From Haliea sp040221975 (GTDB taxonomy: Bacteria > Pseudomonadota > Gammaproteobacteria > Pseudomonadales > Halieaceae): a DNA stretch of 64,000 bases. Position numbers and translations under genes: made by a program. Position 1 is the first letter of the stretch; the number at the start of each line of letters is the position of its first letter. Of the stretch, positions 33,870-42,870 are shown one piece after another. The notes below the pieces were generated by a model. It ran no database searches. It had not been told where the DNA came from and was given only the letters and a program-made list of their open reading frames with translations. The stretch spans positions 62,001 to 126,000 of the forward strand of contig JAVJWR010000029.1 of NCBI GenBank assembly GCA_040221975.1, written 5' to 3'.

Positions 33870-35102
33870 ATGTCCCAACCCACACCCCTCAGTCTGCATG
33901 TGCCGGAGCCGAAAGCTCGCCCCGGTCAGGCCCCGGACTTCGACTATCTGGCGGTCTCTCAACCCGGCGAGGTGCGTCGGCCACCAATCGACTGCCAGCC
34001 TGAGGATATGCGAGATCTCGCTTTCGGCCTGGTCCGCGTGCTGGATGATGTCGGCGATCCGCAGGGCGACTGGATGCCTTCGCTTAGCGACGACATCCTG
34101 CTCCGCGGCTTGCGGGCAATGGAAAAGACCCGGATTTTCGACGAACGCATGCTCATGGCTCAGCGGCAGGGGAAAACCTCCATCTACGTGCAGTGTCGAG
34201 GAGAAGAGGCGATCGCCTGTGCCCAGCGTCTGGCCCTGGAAGCGGGTGATATGTGTTTCCCAACCTATCGTCAGCAGGGACTGCTCATTGCACAGGATTT
34301 CCCTATGGAGGAGATGATCTGCCAGATCTACAGCAACGCGGGCGACAAGCTCGGTGGACGTTCTCTCCCCTTTTTCTACTCCGAGCGGGAACACGGCTTC
34401 TTTTCCATTTCCGGCAACCTTGCCACACAGTTTATCCAGGCCGTTGGCTGGGCCATGGCTTCTGCTATCAAAGGTAACGACCGCATCGCCTCGGGCTGGA
34501 TTGGTGATGGATCAACGGCAGAAAGCGATTTTCACGCGGGATTGGTCTTCGCTTCGGTCTACCGGCCCCCGGTGGTGCTCAACGTGGTCAATAACCAATG
34601 GGCAATCTCCTCATTCCAGGGTCTCGCGGGCGGCGAGGCGGCGAACTTTGCCTGCCGTGGTCACGGCTTCAACATCCCCTCATTGCGTGTCGACGGGAAT
34701 GACTTCCTGGCTGTGTACGCCGCCTCTCGATGGGCCATTGACCGCGCCCGGGCCAATTTGGGGCCGACGTTGATTGAATGGGTTACCTACCGCGCCGCCG
34801 CCCACTCCACGTCCGATGATCCCAGTCGCTACCGGCCATTGGACGAGCTCGCCGCCTGGCCGTTGGGCGACCCGATTGAGCGTCTGAAACAACACCTGAT
34901 CCGACGGGGATGCTGGGACGACGAGCGACACGCGACGCTCCGTGTTGAGCTGACCGCAGAAGTGAAGGCCGCGGCAAAAGCCGCCGAGGTGAAGGGCACC
35001 CTGGGCAAGGGGCCTGCACCGAGCACAGCCGAAATGTTTAATCACGTCTATAAAGATATGCCGCAGCACCTGCGACGGCAGCGGCAGGAGTTGGGTATCT
35101 GA
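33870..35102 (+). CDS. bkdA1: branched-chain 2-oxo acid dehydrogenase E1 component, alpha subunit
   Basis: A 410-residue thiamine-diphosphate E1alpha subunit. The ThDP signature GDGSTAESDFHAGLVFASV starts near residue 210 and ends with the paired Asn (VVNNQWAIS). The loop HSTSDDPSRYRPLDE near 310 is the site phosphorylated in the mammalian homologue. With E1beta it decarboxylates the 2-oxo acids of valine, leucine and isoleucine. It is the first gene of an operon whose next gene starts 1 base after its stop. The start at 33870 has GAAGG about 11 bases upstream. Confidence 0.95.
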   Translation: MSQPTPLSLHVPEPKARPGQAPDFDYLAVSQPGEVRRPPIDCQPEDMRDLAFGLVRVLDDVGDPQGDWMPSLSDDILLRGLRAMEKTRIFDERMLMAQRQGKTSIYVQCRGEEAIACAQRLALEAGDMCFPTYRQQGLLIAQDFPMEEMICQIYSNAGDKLGGRSLPFFYSEREHGFFSISGNLATQFIQAVGWAMASAIKGNDRIASGWIGDGSTAESDFHAGLVFASVYRPPVVLNVVNNQWAISSFQGLAGGEAANFACRGHGFNIPSLRVDGNDFLAVYAASRWAIDRARANLGPTLIEWVTYRAAAHSTSDDPSRYRPLDELAAWPLGDPIERLKQHLIRRGCWDDERHATLRVELTAEVKAAAKAAEVKGTLGKGPAPSTAEMFNHVYKDMPQHLRRQRQELGI

Positions 35103-35103
35103 T

Positions 35104-36117
35104 ATGGCAACCATGAACATGATCGAAGCCATTCGCGACGCTCTCGACATCAAACTCGGGGACGACGACAACGTTGTGGTTTTCGGTGAGGACGTCGGCT
35201 ACTTCGGCGGCGTCTTTCGGGCCACCGATGGCCTGCAGAAGAAGTACGGCAGCAATCGTGTCTTCGACGCGCCCATTTGCGAGCTCGGCATCATCGGTGC
35301 TGCTGTGGGTATGGGCGCCTATGGCCTGCGCCCGGTACCAGAGATTCAGTTTGCCGACTATATACTGCCCGCCTTTGACCAGATTGCCTCTGAAGCGGCG
35401 CGCCTGCGCTACCGCTCTTCGGGAGAATTCAATGCGCCGCTCACCGTGCGCGCGCCCTGCGGCGGCGGTATTTATGGCGGTCAGACGCACAGCCAGAGCC
35501 CGGAAGCCCTGTTCACGCATGTTGCTGGCCTGAAGACGGTCATGCCGTCGACGCCACGGGATGCCAAGGGATTGCTCATCGCCGCCATCGAAGACGATGA
35601 CCCGGTTATCTTTCTGGAACCCAAGCGCCTCTACAACGGTCCGTTTGAGGGCTATCACGACCGCCCGGTAACACCCTGGTCAAAACACCCCGCCAGCGAG
35701 GTCCCGGAGGGACACTACCGCGTGGAACTGGGCAAGGCCGCGATCGCTAGAGCTGGCGCCGAGATCACAGTGCTCACCTATGGCACCATGGTCCATGTCG
35801 CGATCGCCGCGGCCGAGGCTACCGGCATCGACGCAGAGGTCGTCGACCTGCGCACGCTGCTGCCCCTGGACGAGGAGGCGATCAGCCAGTCGGTGGCCAA
35901 GACAGGCCGCTGTATGGTGCTTCACGAAGCCACTCGCACCTGCGGCTTTGGCGCTGAGCTGGTCTCCATTGTCCAGGAGCGCTGCTTCTTCCACCTGGAG
36001 GCGCCGATACTGCGCATTACCGGCTGGGACACCCCCTACCCCCACGCCCAGGAATGGGCCTATTTCCCCGGTGCGGAGCGCGTAGCTGCCGGACTCCGCC
36101 GGGCCATGGAGGATTAA
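35104..36117 (+). CDS. bkdA2: branched-chain 2-oxo acid dehydrogenase E1 component, beta subunit
   Basis: A 337-residue transketolase-like E1beta. It starts MNMIEAIRDALD and contains VVVFGEDVGYFGGVFRAT, YDRPVTPW-type loops and a C-terminal transketolase domain (ITVLTYGTMVHVAIAAAEA, then TCGFGAELVSIVQE). It completes the E1 heterotetramer with the alpha subunit upstream. The stop is followed 3 bases later by the E2 GTG start. Complete; no anomaly seen. Confidence 0.95.
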   Translation: MATMNMIEAIRDALDIKLGDDDNVVVFGEDVGYFGGVFRATDGLQKKYGSNRVFDAPICELGIIGAAVGMGAYGLRPVPEIQFADYILPAFDQIASEAARLRYRSSGEFNAPLTVRAPCGGGIYGGQTHSQSPEALFTHVAGLKTVMPSTPRDAKGLLIAAIEDDDPVIFLEPKRLYNGPFEGYHDRPVTPWSKHPASEVPEGHYRVELGKAAIARAGAEITVLTYGTMVHVAIAAAEATGIDAEVVDLRTLLPLDEEAISQSVAKTGRCMVLHEATRTCGFGAELVSIVQERCFFHLEAPILRITGWDTPYPHAQEWAYFPGAERVAAGLRRAMED

Positions 36118-36120
36118 GTC

Positions 36121-37428
36121 GTGGGTCAGCACCTGATCAAGATGCCTGATGTCGGCGAAGGTATCGCCGAAGTCGAGATCACCGAGTGGCAGGTCAGCGA
36201 GGGCGACAGCGTCGCCGAGGATGACGTGCTCTGCGTCGTCATGACCGATAAAGCGGCCGTGGAAATTCCGTCCCCTGTTGATGGCACAATTACCTGGCTG
36301 GGCGCAAGTGCCGGGACGATCATGGCGGTCGGGGCCGATCTCATTATTCTTGAGGTCGACGGAGACGGAAATACTGCCGTGACCGAGCGTACCGCTACAG
36401 CCGAAAGCGCAGTGGCGAGCGCGGGAGAACCAGAGACCGAGCCCGCAGTGGCACCAGTGAACCACGGGAGCCCAGCGGAGTCGCTCTCTTTGACTGCATC
36501 GCCAGCGATCGCGGCCGAGCCGGCAAGCCGGCACCCACAGCTGCGCCCGGAAGGCGAACGGCCATTGGCATCCCCGGCCGTACGCCAGCGAGGCAGAGAG
36601 GCGGGTATTGATCTGCGCCGCATCTCCGGTTCTGGAGCCGCGGGCCGGATTCTCCACGAAGACCTCGACCGGCACTTCGCCGGCGGCAGCAGCACGGCGG
36701 TTGTCGGTCAAACTCGCCAGCCGGATTCGCGCGTCGAAGAAATTCCTGTGACCGGTTTGCGCGCGGAAATCGCCCGACGCATGCAGAGCACGATGCAGCG
36801 TATCCCACATTACAGCTATGTCGAGGCCGTGGACGTGACCGAGCTGCAGCGCCTGCGCGAACGCCTGAACAAGCGTTGTCGCGAAGGTGAACCGCGACTC
36901 ACTCTGCTCCCCTTCATCATTCGCGGGCTGGTCAGGGCCATCGAGGCATTTCCGGCAATCAATGCGCGTTTTGACGACGAGGCAAACGTGGTGCGCCGCT
37001 ACGCCGCACTGCACGCTGGCATCGCAACCCAGACAGACCGTGGGCTCATGGTCACGGTTGTACAGCACGCCGAAATGCGTTCTCTCCGCGAACTCGCCGG
37101 CGAACTCCGACGCCTCTCGGATGCCGCGCGCGCCGGACGCGCCACGCGGGAGGAGCTGACCGGTTCCACCTTGACCCTGTCGAGCCTGGGACCCTACGGC
37201 GGCATTGCCACGACACCGGTAATCAATGCACCGGAGGTCGCTATCGTCGGCATCAACAAAGTCGAAAAACGTCCGGTCTGGTCCGGACACGAGTTTACGC
37301 CGAGGGACATGATGAACCTGTCATCGTCGTTCGATCACCGCATCATTGATGGCTGGGAGGCGACGCAATTCATTCACTTCCTGAAAGACCTGCTTGAGAA
37401 CCCCGCCGAGCTATTCCTGGAGGACTGA
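36121..37428 (+). CDS. bkdB: branched-chain 2-oxo acid dehydrogenase E2 (dihydrolipoyl acyltransferase)
   Basis: A 435-residue E2 protein with GTG start. The lipoyl domain spans ~1-80 with lipoyl-Lys at K44 (MTDKAAVEIPS). A Pro/Ala-rich linker follows. The peripheral subunit-binding domain is at ~155-190 (LASPAVRQRGREAGIDLRRI). The catalytic domain carries HRIIDG with H406 and D410. It takes the acyl group from E1 to CoA and forms the core of the complex. E3 begins 1 base after the stop and its ribosome site lies inside this gene. Confidence 0.95.
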   Translation: MGQHLIKMPDVGEGIAEVEITEWQVSEGDSVAEDDVLCVVMTDKAAVEIPSPVDGTITWLGASAGTIMAVGADLIILEVDGDGNTAVTERTATAESAVASAGEPETEPAVAPVNHGSPAESLSLTASPAIAAEPASRHPQLRPEGERPLASPAVRQRGREAGIDLRRISGSGAAGRILHEDLDRHFAGGSSTAVVGQTRQPDSRVEEIPVTGLRAEIARRMQSTMQRIPHYSYVEAVDVTELQRLRERLNKRCREGEPRLTLLPFIIRGLVRAIEAFPAINARFDDEANVVRRYAALHAGIATQTDRGLMVTVVQHAEMRSLRELAGELRRLSDAARAGRATREELTGSTLTLSSLGPYGGIATTPVINAPEVAIVGINKVEKRPVWSGHEFTPRDMMNLSSSFDHRIIDGWEATQFIHFLKDLLENPAELFLED

Positions 37429-37429
37429 C

Positions 37430-38836
37430 ATGCACACGATCAATTGCCAGGTACTTGTCGTCGGTGCCGGGCCCGGTGGCTACGTCGCGGCCATCCGCGC
37501 CGGACAGCTGGGTTTGGACACGGTGATTGTCGACGCCGGCAGCGCCGGCGGAACCTGCCTGACACGCGGCTGTATCCCCTCCAAGGCGCTGATCCACGCG
37601 GCCGGGGAGTTCGCCGCCGCCAGCTCTGCGCACGCGGCTGTGCGCTTCGGGATTCGCCTGCCCAGCGCACCCCAAATGGACATGTCCACCTTCCAGGACT
37701 GGAAAGACGGGGTCGTTAACCGGCTTGGCCGCGGGGTCGAAGGGCTGCTGAAGAAGAGCCATGTGCGCCGACTGCATGGCTGGGCTCGCTTTCTCGATGG
37801 CAAGACCTGCGAAGTCACAGGCGATGGAGAACCACTGCAGGTGCATGCTGAACATGTGATCCTGGCCACCGGTGCCGAGCCGCGCGAGCTACCGGAGCTG
37901 CCCTTTTCGAGCCGTATACTGGACTCCACCGCAGCTCTGGGGTTGACCGAGGTGCCCCGCCGTCTGGCGATCGTGGGGGCGGGCTACATCGGGCTTGAGC
38001 TCGGTATCGCCTTTCGCAAACTTGGCAGCGAAGTCATCTTACTAGAAGCCCAGGAGCGAATACTGCCGGGCTATGATGAAGAGCTGACACGGCCGGTGGC
38101 TGCATGGCTGGACCGCCACGGCGTAACATCACACGTCGGCGCGACGCTGCGCGGCTGCACCGAGACGACCGATGGCGTCACCCTGCACACTGCTGTGGGC
38201 GGCGAGGACATCGATCTGACAGCCGACTACACACTGGTCAACATAGGCCGCAAGCCGCGCTACGACGGCTGGGGGTTCGAGAACCTCTGCGTGGACCGCG
38301 AGGGAGATTTCGTCCGCATCGATGCGCGCTGCCACACCTCCATGCACAACGTCTGGGCTGTCGGCGACATCACGGGGGAGCCGCAGCTGGCACATCGGGC
38401 CTCAGCCCAGGGCAGCCTGGTCGCCGAGATCATTGCGGGGCAGCGTGGTCGCTTCGAGCCCGCCTGCATTCCCGCCATCTGCTTCACGGAACCTGAGATC
38501 GTCAGCGTCGGACTCTCGCCGGAGGCCGCTCAAGCAACGGGTCACGACATCATCGTCGCAAAACATCCCTTTCTCGCCATTGGCCGGGCGCTGGCCATGG
38601 GCGCCGGCGACGACGGAGGGTTCGTGCGTATCGTCGCCCGCAAGGACAATCATCTGGTGCTCGGCATACAAGCCGTCGGCACCCATATCGCGGAGCTGGC
38701 AGGAGAGTTCGGCCTCGCCCTCGAGATGGGTACCCGCCTCGAAGATCTCGCGGGTACAATCCACACCCACCCGTCTCTGGGCGAAGGCATCGCTGAGGCC
38801 GCACTTGGCGGTCTTGGCCGCGCGCTTCACGCCTAG
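37430..38836 (+). CDS. lpdV: dihydrolipoyl dehydrogenase (E3) of the bkd complex
   Basis: A 468-residue flavoprotein disulphide reductase. The FAD motif VVGAGPGGYVAA is at ~10-21, the redox pair C43 and C48 (GGTCLTRGCIPSKAL), a second dinucleotide motif near 180 (VGAGYIGLELG), and the C-terminal HTHPSLGEG active-site region of the E3 dimer. It reoxidises the dihydrolipoamide of E2 with NAD+. The start at 37430 was chosen because GGAGGA lies 6 bases upstream, inside the E2 gene. The open frame to 37394 is not needed. Last subunit of the complex. Confidence 0.95.
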   Translation: MHTINCQVLVVGAGPGGYVAAIRAGQLGLDTVIVDAGSAGGTCLTRGCIPSKALIHAAGEFAAASSAHAAVRFGIRLPSAPQMDMSTFQDWKDGVVNRLGRGVEGLLKKSHVRRLHGWARFLDGKTCEVTGDGEPLQVHAEHVILATGAEPRELPELPFSSRILDSTAALGLTEVPRRLAIVGAGYIGLELGIAFRKLGSEVILLEAQERILPGYDEELTRPVAAWLDRHGVTSHVGATLRGCTETTDGVTLHTAVGGEDIDLTADYTLVNIGRKPRYDGWGFENLCVDREGDFVRIDARCHTSMHNVWAVGDITGEPQLAHRASAQGSLVAEIIAGQRGRFEPACIPAICFTEPEIVSVGLSPEAAQATGHDIIVAKHPFLAIGRALAMGAGDDGGFVRIVARKDNHLVLGIQAVGTHIAELAGEFGLALEMGTRLEDLAGTIHTHPSLGEGIAEAALGGLGRALHA

Positions 38837-38847
38837 GAAGCAGGATC

Positions 38848-39765
38848 ATGCACGGCGAGGTTACTACCATTCCACTGCCTGAATCCGATCGGGGCAGGCT
38901 GCCAGAGGTGCCGGTATTTGGTGCCGCTGTCGCGGATCATATGTTTCGCCCTCTTGAAAACTACCGCCGCTTCAACGCGTCGGATGGGCGCATGGTCATG
39001 CCGACCGCCGATGAGAACCTGCACCTGGAAGTGTTACGCCGCCTGGTGACGCTGGACGCACGCTGGGTACCGGCGACGCGGGGGAGCTCGCTGTATATAC
39101 GACCGGCGATGATTGCCAGCAGTCCGAAGCTCGGGCTGGGGGCGAGTGCCGAATGCCTGCATTTCATTATCACGAGCCCGGTGGGCTCTTACTTTAATCC
39201 CGGTTTCGAGCCAATCGCAGTGCTCGTTTCCGAAAGCAAGCGTCGCGCCGTGCGCGGCGGTGTGGGCGAGGCGGAAACCGGCGGCACTTACGCCGCCATT
39301 TTGTCCATGATTGAAACCCCCTCGCACAGTGGCTACAACCAGATCCTCTGGCTAGATGCGATTCACGGACACTACGTGGAGCAAGCCGGGGCCACGAACA
39401 TCTGCTTCGTCTATAACGGCAAGCTCAGCATCACACCCGCGCTGAGCGGCAGCATTCTCGCGGGCATCACTCGGGACCCGGTTCTGGAGCTCGCCGGAGC
39501 TCGGCTTCGATGTAACCGAAACCGAGATCGACATCACGCAGGTGCTGGTAGATATCGACAGCGGCGCCATCACGGAGGTGTTCGAATGCGGCTCGGCTGC
39601 GGTAATCGCGCCGGTTGGCCGACTTGGCTATCTTGGCGAAGACATGTCATCAACGACGAACGCGCTGGCCCCGTTGCCAGCGCCCTGCAGGATGCCCTGA
39701 CAGGCATTCAGTACGGCGCCCGTCGCGATCAGCGGGCCTGGACCCTGACCCTCGAAGTGGAGTAG
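38848..39765 (+). pseudogene. branched-chain aminotransferase, broken by two frameshifts and lacking the PLP lysine
   Basis: The frame has clear BCAT (fold-IV) features: NASDGRMVMPTADENLHLEVLRRLV, then a SSLYIRPAMIAS stretch and ATNICFVYNG. The region that holds the PLP lysine in BCATs (GEAKxGGNYA pattern) reads GVGEAETGGTYAA, so residue 143 is Glu (GAA 39274-39276). After RDPVLELA (39495) the frame shifts, and the next part (ELGFDVTETEIDIT, FECGSAAVIAPVGRLGYLGEDM) is read from another frame. Near 39645 the original frame resumes (VINDERAGPVASALQDAL) to 39765. Position in the bkd operon is what a BCAT would have. A sequencing error could explain the frameshifts but not the Lys change. Confidence 0.85.
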
Positions 39766-39768
39766 TCC

Positions 39769-40917
39769 ATGGATTTTACATTTTCCGAAGAACAACAGGC
39801 GATCAAAGATACCGCCAGCCGTTTTGCCGGCGAGCGGCTCGCGCCGATCGCGGCGGCACTAGACCGCGGCGAACAACAGGATGTCTTTCTCGAAAACCTG
39901 CGCGAACTCGCCAGTCTCGGCTTTATGGGCCTCAACATTGACAGCGCGTACGGCGGCACAGCCGCGGGCACAGTGAGCTTCAGCCTCGCAATCACAGAGC
40001 TGGCGCGCGCCTGCGCTGCCACCGCGGTGACAGTGTCGGTAACCAACATGGTCGCGGAGGTGATCCAGGCAATTGGCAATGAAGAGCAGCGCGCCCGCTA
40101 CCTCCCGCCGCTGTGCAGCGGTGAATTCAGAGCCGGCGCTTTCTGCCTGTCTGAAACAGGCGCCGGCTCGGACCCGGCGGCCATGACCACTCGCGCCGTG
40201 CGCGATGGCGACGACTGGGTCATTGACGGCGCAAAGGCCTGGATCACCAGCGCGCCCTACGCAGGCGTGTTCGTGGTATGGGCAGTAACTGATCCAAGCC
40301 GTCCGCGCGGCAAAGGTATTTCCTGCTTTCTGGTCGACGCCGGCACGCCGGGCCTGACCATCGGCACAGCGGAGGACAAGATGGGCCAGATAGCCTCGGC
40401 AACCTGCAGCGTCCACTTCGACAGCTGCCGTATTCCCACCAGCGCCCTCCTCGGCAGGGAGAACCAGGGATTTCGCATTGCGGTAGGCGAGCTCGCTGGC
40501 GGGCGGATTGGTATCGGCTCACTTGCCCTCGGAGTCGCAGAGGCGGCGATGGATATCGCGCGCAATTACATCCGCGAGCGGCAGCAATTCGGCCAGGCGA
40601 TAGCCGATTTCCAGGGGATCCAGTGGCAGGTAGCCGAGACCTGCACAGAACTGGAAGCGGCGCGCTTGCTGCTGCTACACGCCGCCTGGCAGAAGGATGC
40701 GGGCCAGGAATTCGGCAATGCGGCATCGATGGCAAAGCTGTTTGCTTCGGAGAAAGCCAACAGCGCCTGCTACCGTGCTCTGCAGCTGATGGGCGGCGCT
40801 GGCTACACGCGGGATTACCCGCTGGAACGCATGGCGCGAGACGCACGGATCACTGCAATCTATGAGGGAACCAGCGAGATACAGCGCATCATCATTGCTC
40901 GGCACCTGCTGAACTAA
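39769..40917 (+). CDS. acyl-CoA dehydrogenase, branched/short-chain type
   Basis: A 382-residue FAD enzyme with the usual three domains. Markers are GAFCLSETGAGSDPAA and, near the C-terminus, IYEGTSEIQRIIIARHLLN with the catalytic Glu at E366. Isovaleryl-CoA dehydrogenase places its base elsewhere, so this is more like the 2-methylbutyryl- or isobutyryl-CoA type, which fits the bkd products. The start at 39769 has GGAGTAG upstream and follows the broken BCAT by 3 bases. It is the last clear gene of the operon. Reaction: acyl-CoA to 2-enoyl-CoA. Confidence 0.9.
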   Translation: MDFTFSEEQQAIKDTASRFAGERLAPIAAALDRGEQQDVFLENLRELASLGFMGLNIDSAYGGTAAGTVSFSLAITELARACAATAVTVSVTNMVAEVIQAIGNEEQRARYLPPLCSGEFRAGAFCLSETGAGSDPAAMTTRAVRDGDDWVIDGAKAWITSAPYAGVFVVWAVTDPSRPRGKGISCFLVDAGTPGLTIGTAEDKMGQIASATCSVHFDSCRIPTSALLGRENQGFRIAVGELAGGRIGIGSLALGVAEAAMDIARNYIRERQQFGQAIADFQGIQWQVAETCTELEAARLLLLHAAWQKDAGQEFGNAASMAKLFASEKANSACYRALQLMGGAGYTRDYPLERMARDARITAIYEGTSEIQRIIIARHLLN

Positions 40918-41032
40918 CACCGGGCCAGCGGTGCAAGCTGGGAGCGAACTAATATGCTTGGCAGATTATGTCAGTTCAGTCCGGACACCGAGTGTCGACA
41001 AAAACGGACCCCACCCGGATAAAGAAACACTG

Positions 41033-41462
41033 TTAATCCTTGCACCTTGGTAGTCTTGAAAAAAAAAGAGTTGCGGAGACTAGTAGACCTATAGTAATGA
41101 CAATCGCCGAATTATATTTTCCATTTAACATCGTATAACGCTCCCATAAAGATTGGCCCTATACCCACGCCTATAATAAAAGCCGTGTATTGCCAGCCAA
41201 AGACACGGCCATATGACTCTGGGCCCAAGTACTTTGCGACGAGGAGTCCCGCCGAATCAGCCTCAGCACCAGGAGAGAATCCAATTGCAACAGCTGCAAT
41301 AGCAGAGAATTGAGGATCGTAAAGAACTAGCGCTGTACAACCAGTTGTTGCGATAAGACCAACGAAGATGAGCACGTGAGGCGCAAACACATGATCCGTA
41401 AGCACGCCTACCGCCATCCTCCCTACTTTGCCAGGCACACCAATAAGCTATGCCACACTAGC
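41033..41462 (-). pseudogene. C-terminal half of an MFS transporter, decayed
   Basis: The piece reads from about 41462 with an in-frame TAG near 41452, then LIGVPGKVGRMAVGVLTDHVF, FGWQYTAFIIGVGIGPIFMGALYDVKW, and, after a frameshift near 41105-41110, a last membrane segment (YNSAIVITIGLLVSATLFF) ending RLPRCKD at 41033. This matches the second half of an MFS anion- or monocarboxylate-type transporter. The N-terminal half is absent. It cannot make a working protein and is part of a 1.8-kb run of gene remains. Confidence 0.85.
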
Positions 41463-42312
41463 AGTCTCCTATGCGCACCCGGTAGCCCGCAGTGGGTATA
41501 GCTCGGCATGATGAGGGAGTGGTCATGCCTGTCACCTGGTACCCTGAATATGAGGATTCCATGGTGTTCGCAAGGACTAGGACTCCTTTGGAGGCTGTCC
41601 GTCGAGGGGATGCCGCGCTGACTATCCTGGGCGTTTGAACCGTAACGTTCTCAATGCTCTATGAGTTGCCGAAGGCGCGTCAACTGTCCAGCATTTCTAG
41701 CCTTGTGCAGGACACAGCCGGCCCCTGCTCGAACCAGACTACTTGCAGTAATATACGACAATCTGGCTGTCGAGAAGCATTCATTTCCACCGCCCGACGG
41801 ATACAGCAGAACCGCCGATTCGCATTTCCCTGGCGCTTAAGCTACTGCTATTGCCTAGGAAGAAACCTGGCGGCTCTAATACGCAGTTGCAGAAACATTT
41901 ATATGGATTGGCACATGTAATCGCGCAAACTGCCATAATATTTTATTAGCATAATTCTCGCTACTTCTTGAAGGCTGGACGATGTCCAGAGGATAAAACG
42001 CAAAGTGCGATGACTCATGTGATTCTCAATACAGGAAATTCACAGACTGCAAATGTTCTTTCACCTGATGGGATAGGTTGGGGTCGAGATGAATGAAATA
42101 TGCTTCACACTTGATAACGTTTGATCGAAATGGGGCTGTGGAGGGAAGCAGCTGTGTAGGCCGACAATACGTGCCTACAGAGAGATCCAAATGTCGAAAC
42201 ACGTTTTTTTCGCTGGAGAATGGTCGAGCAGCTCTGGATATTATGCTGCTTCGGATGCCTAGCGAAACAATCGCAGCTGAAAACGCCTTAAGATAAAAAT
42301 GCAGAAGAAGTA
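41463..42312. other. gene-poor region with no recognised intact gene
   Basis: These 850 bases lie between the MFS remnant and the TonB-receptor remnant. Several short frames exist, e.g. 41654-41920 and 42093-42296 on the plus strand, but none matches a family that I recognise. The base composition is A+T richer than in the bkd region. It looks like degraded DNA at the joint of two acquired segments. Confidence 0.55.
41525..41638 (+). CDS. short open frame with a plausible ribosome site
   Basis: A 37-codon frame (MPVTWYPEYEDSMVFARTRT...) with GGGAGTGG 3-4 bases before the ATG. No family is recognised. It may be a fragment of a larger gene, since its surroundings are full of remnants. Low confidence that it is expressed. 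Confidence 0.2.
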   Translation: MPVTWYPEYEDSMVFARTRTPLEAVRRGDAALTILGV

Positions 42313-42790
42313 GTGAAAAGTGGATTGGTTTCGACGCTCCTGGTGTCGATCGTCTTGCAGGTTATTGCGCTTGTATCGGGCGCCGAAGTGATAGAACTGT
42401 CGGCTGGTGGTTTGGAGTAGATTGCTGTGACCACTGAGACACAGGAGTGTAGGCGTGTAGACTGCACCGCTTCCTATCTCCGCTGTAACAGCAGCTACCA
42501 CGGCCGCCCCCAACATCACGAGTACTATCGATCCACAGTTCTTTGCAGCCTACGTTGCGACTAAAGAAATGAACGGGCCAGGGACTATAGCGGTTCGTGG
42601 CGTTGGGAGATCCATCGTCAGGAGTGCAGCAGATCCGACTTTTACATTGTATATGCACGAATACTACATGACACAGTGGAGTGCAACTGTCGACGAGTTC
42701 CTTAATGTTGATCCCGTAGAAGCGTGTTTCGGGTCGCGGGGTATTCTATAGGTCCGTAGTACTGTGGGCGGGACAGTGAAAATCAAACCG
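42313..42790 (+). pseudogene. N-terminal fragment of a TonB-dependent receptor, decayed
   Basis: A GTG-started leader (VKSGLVSTLLVSIVLQVIAL) is followed by GGLE, a TAG at 42418-42420, then IAVTTETQ in place of the usual EIVVTAQKR. After a frameshift near 42470 the plug domain can be read: ISAVTAATTAA, GPGTIAVRGVGRSIVRSAADPTFTLY, EYYMTQWSATVDEFLNVDPVEACFGSRGIL, and after another frameshift STVGGTVKIKP. These match the TonB-plug motifs (RGVG...DP..., VEVLRGPQGTLYG, TVGG). The barrel is missing. It ends just before the GH116 gene, which a receptor could once have served. Confidence 0.85.
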
Positions 42791-42870
42791 TTTGGAAGAT
42801 TGAGCGCGGGTCTGATTTTGAAGTTAATGAGGTTCAAGGAATCAACTCAGAAGAAATCTATGGAGAGAAA

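Noticed and set aside
35680..37290. Minus-strand frame of about 536 residues within bkd
   Set aside because: It is antisense to E1beta and E2, which have all family motifs.
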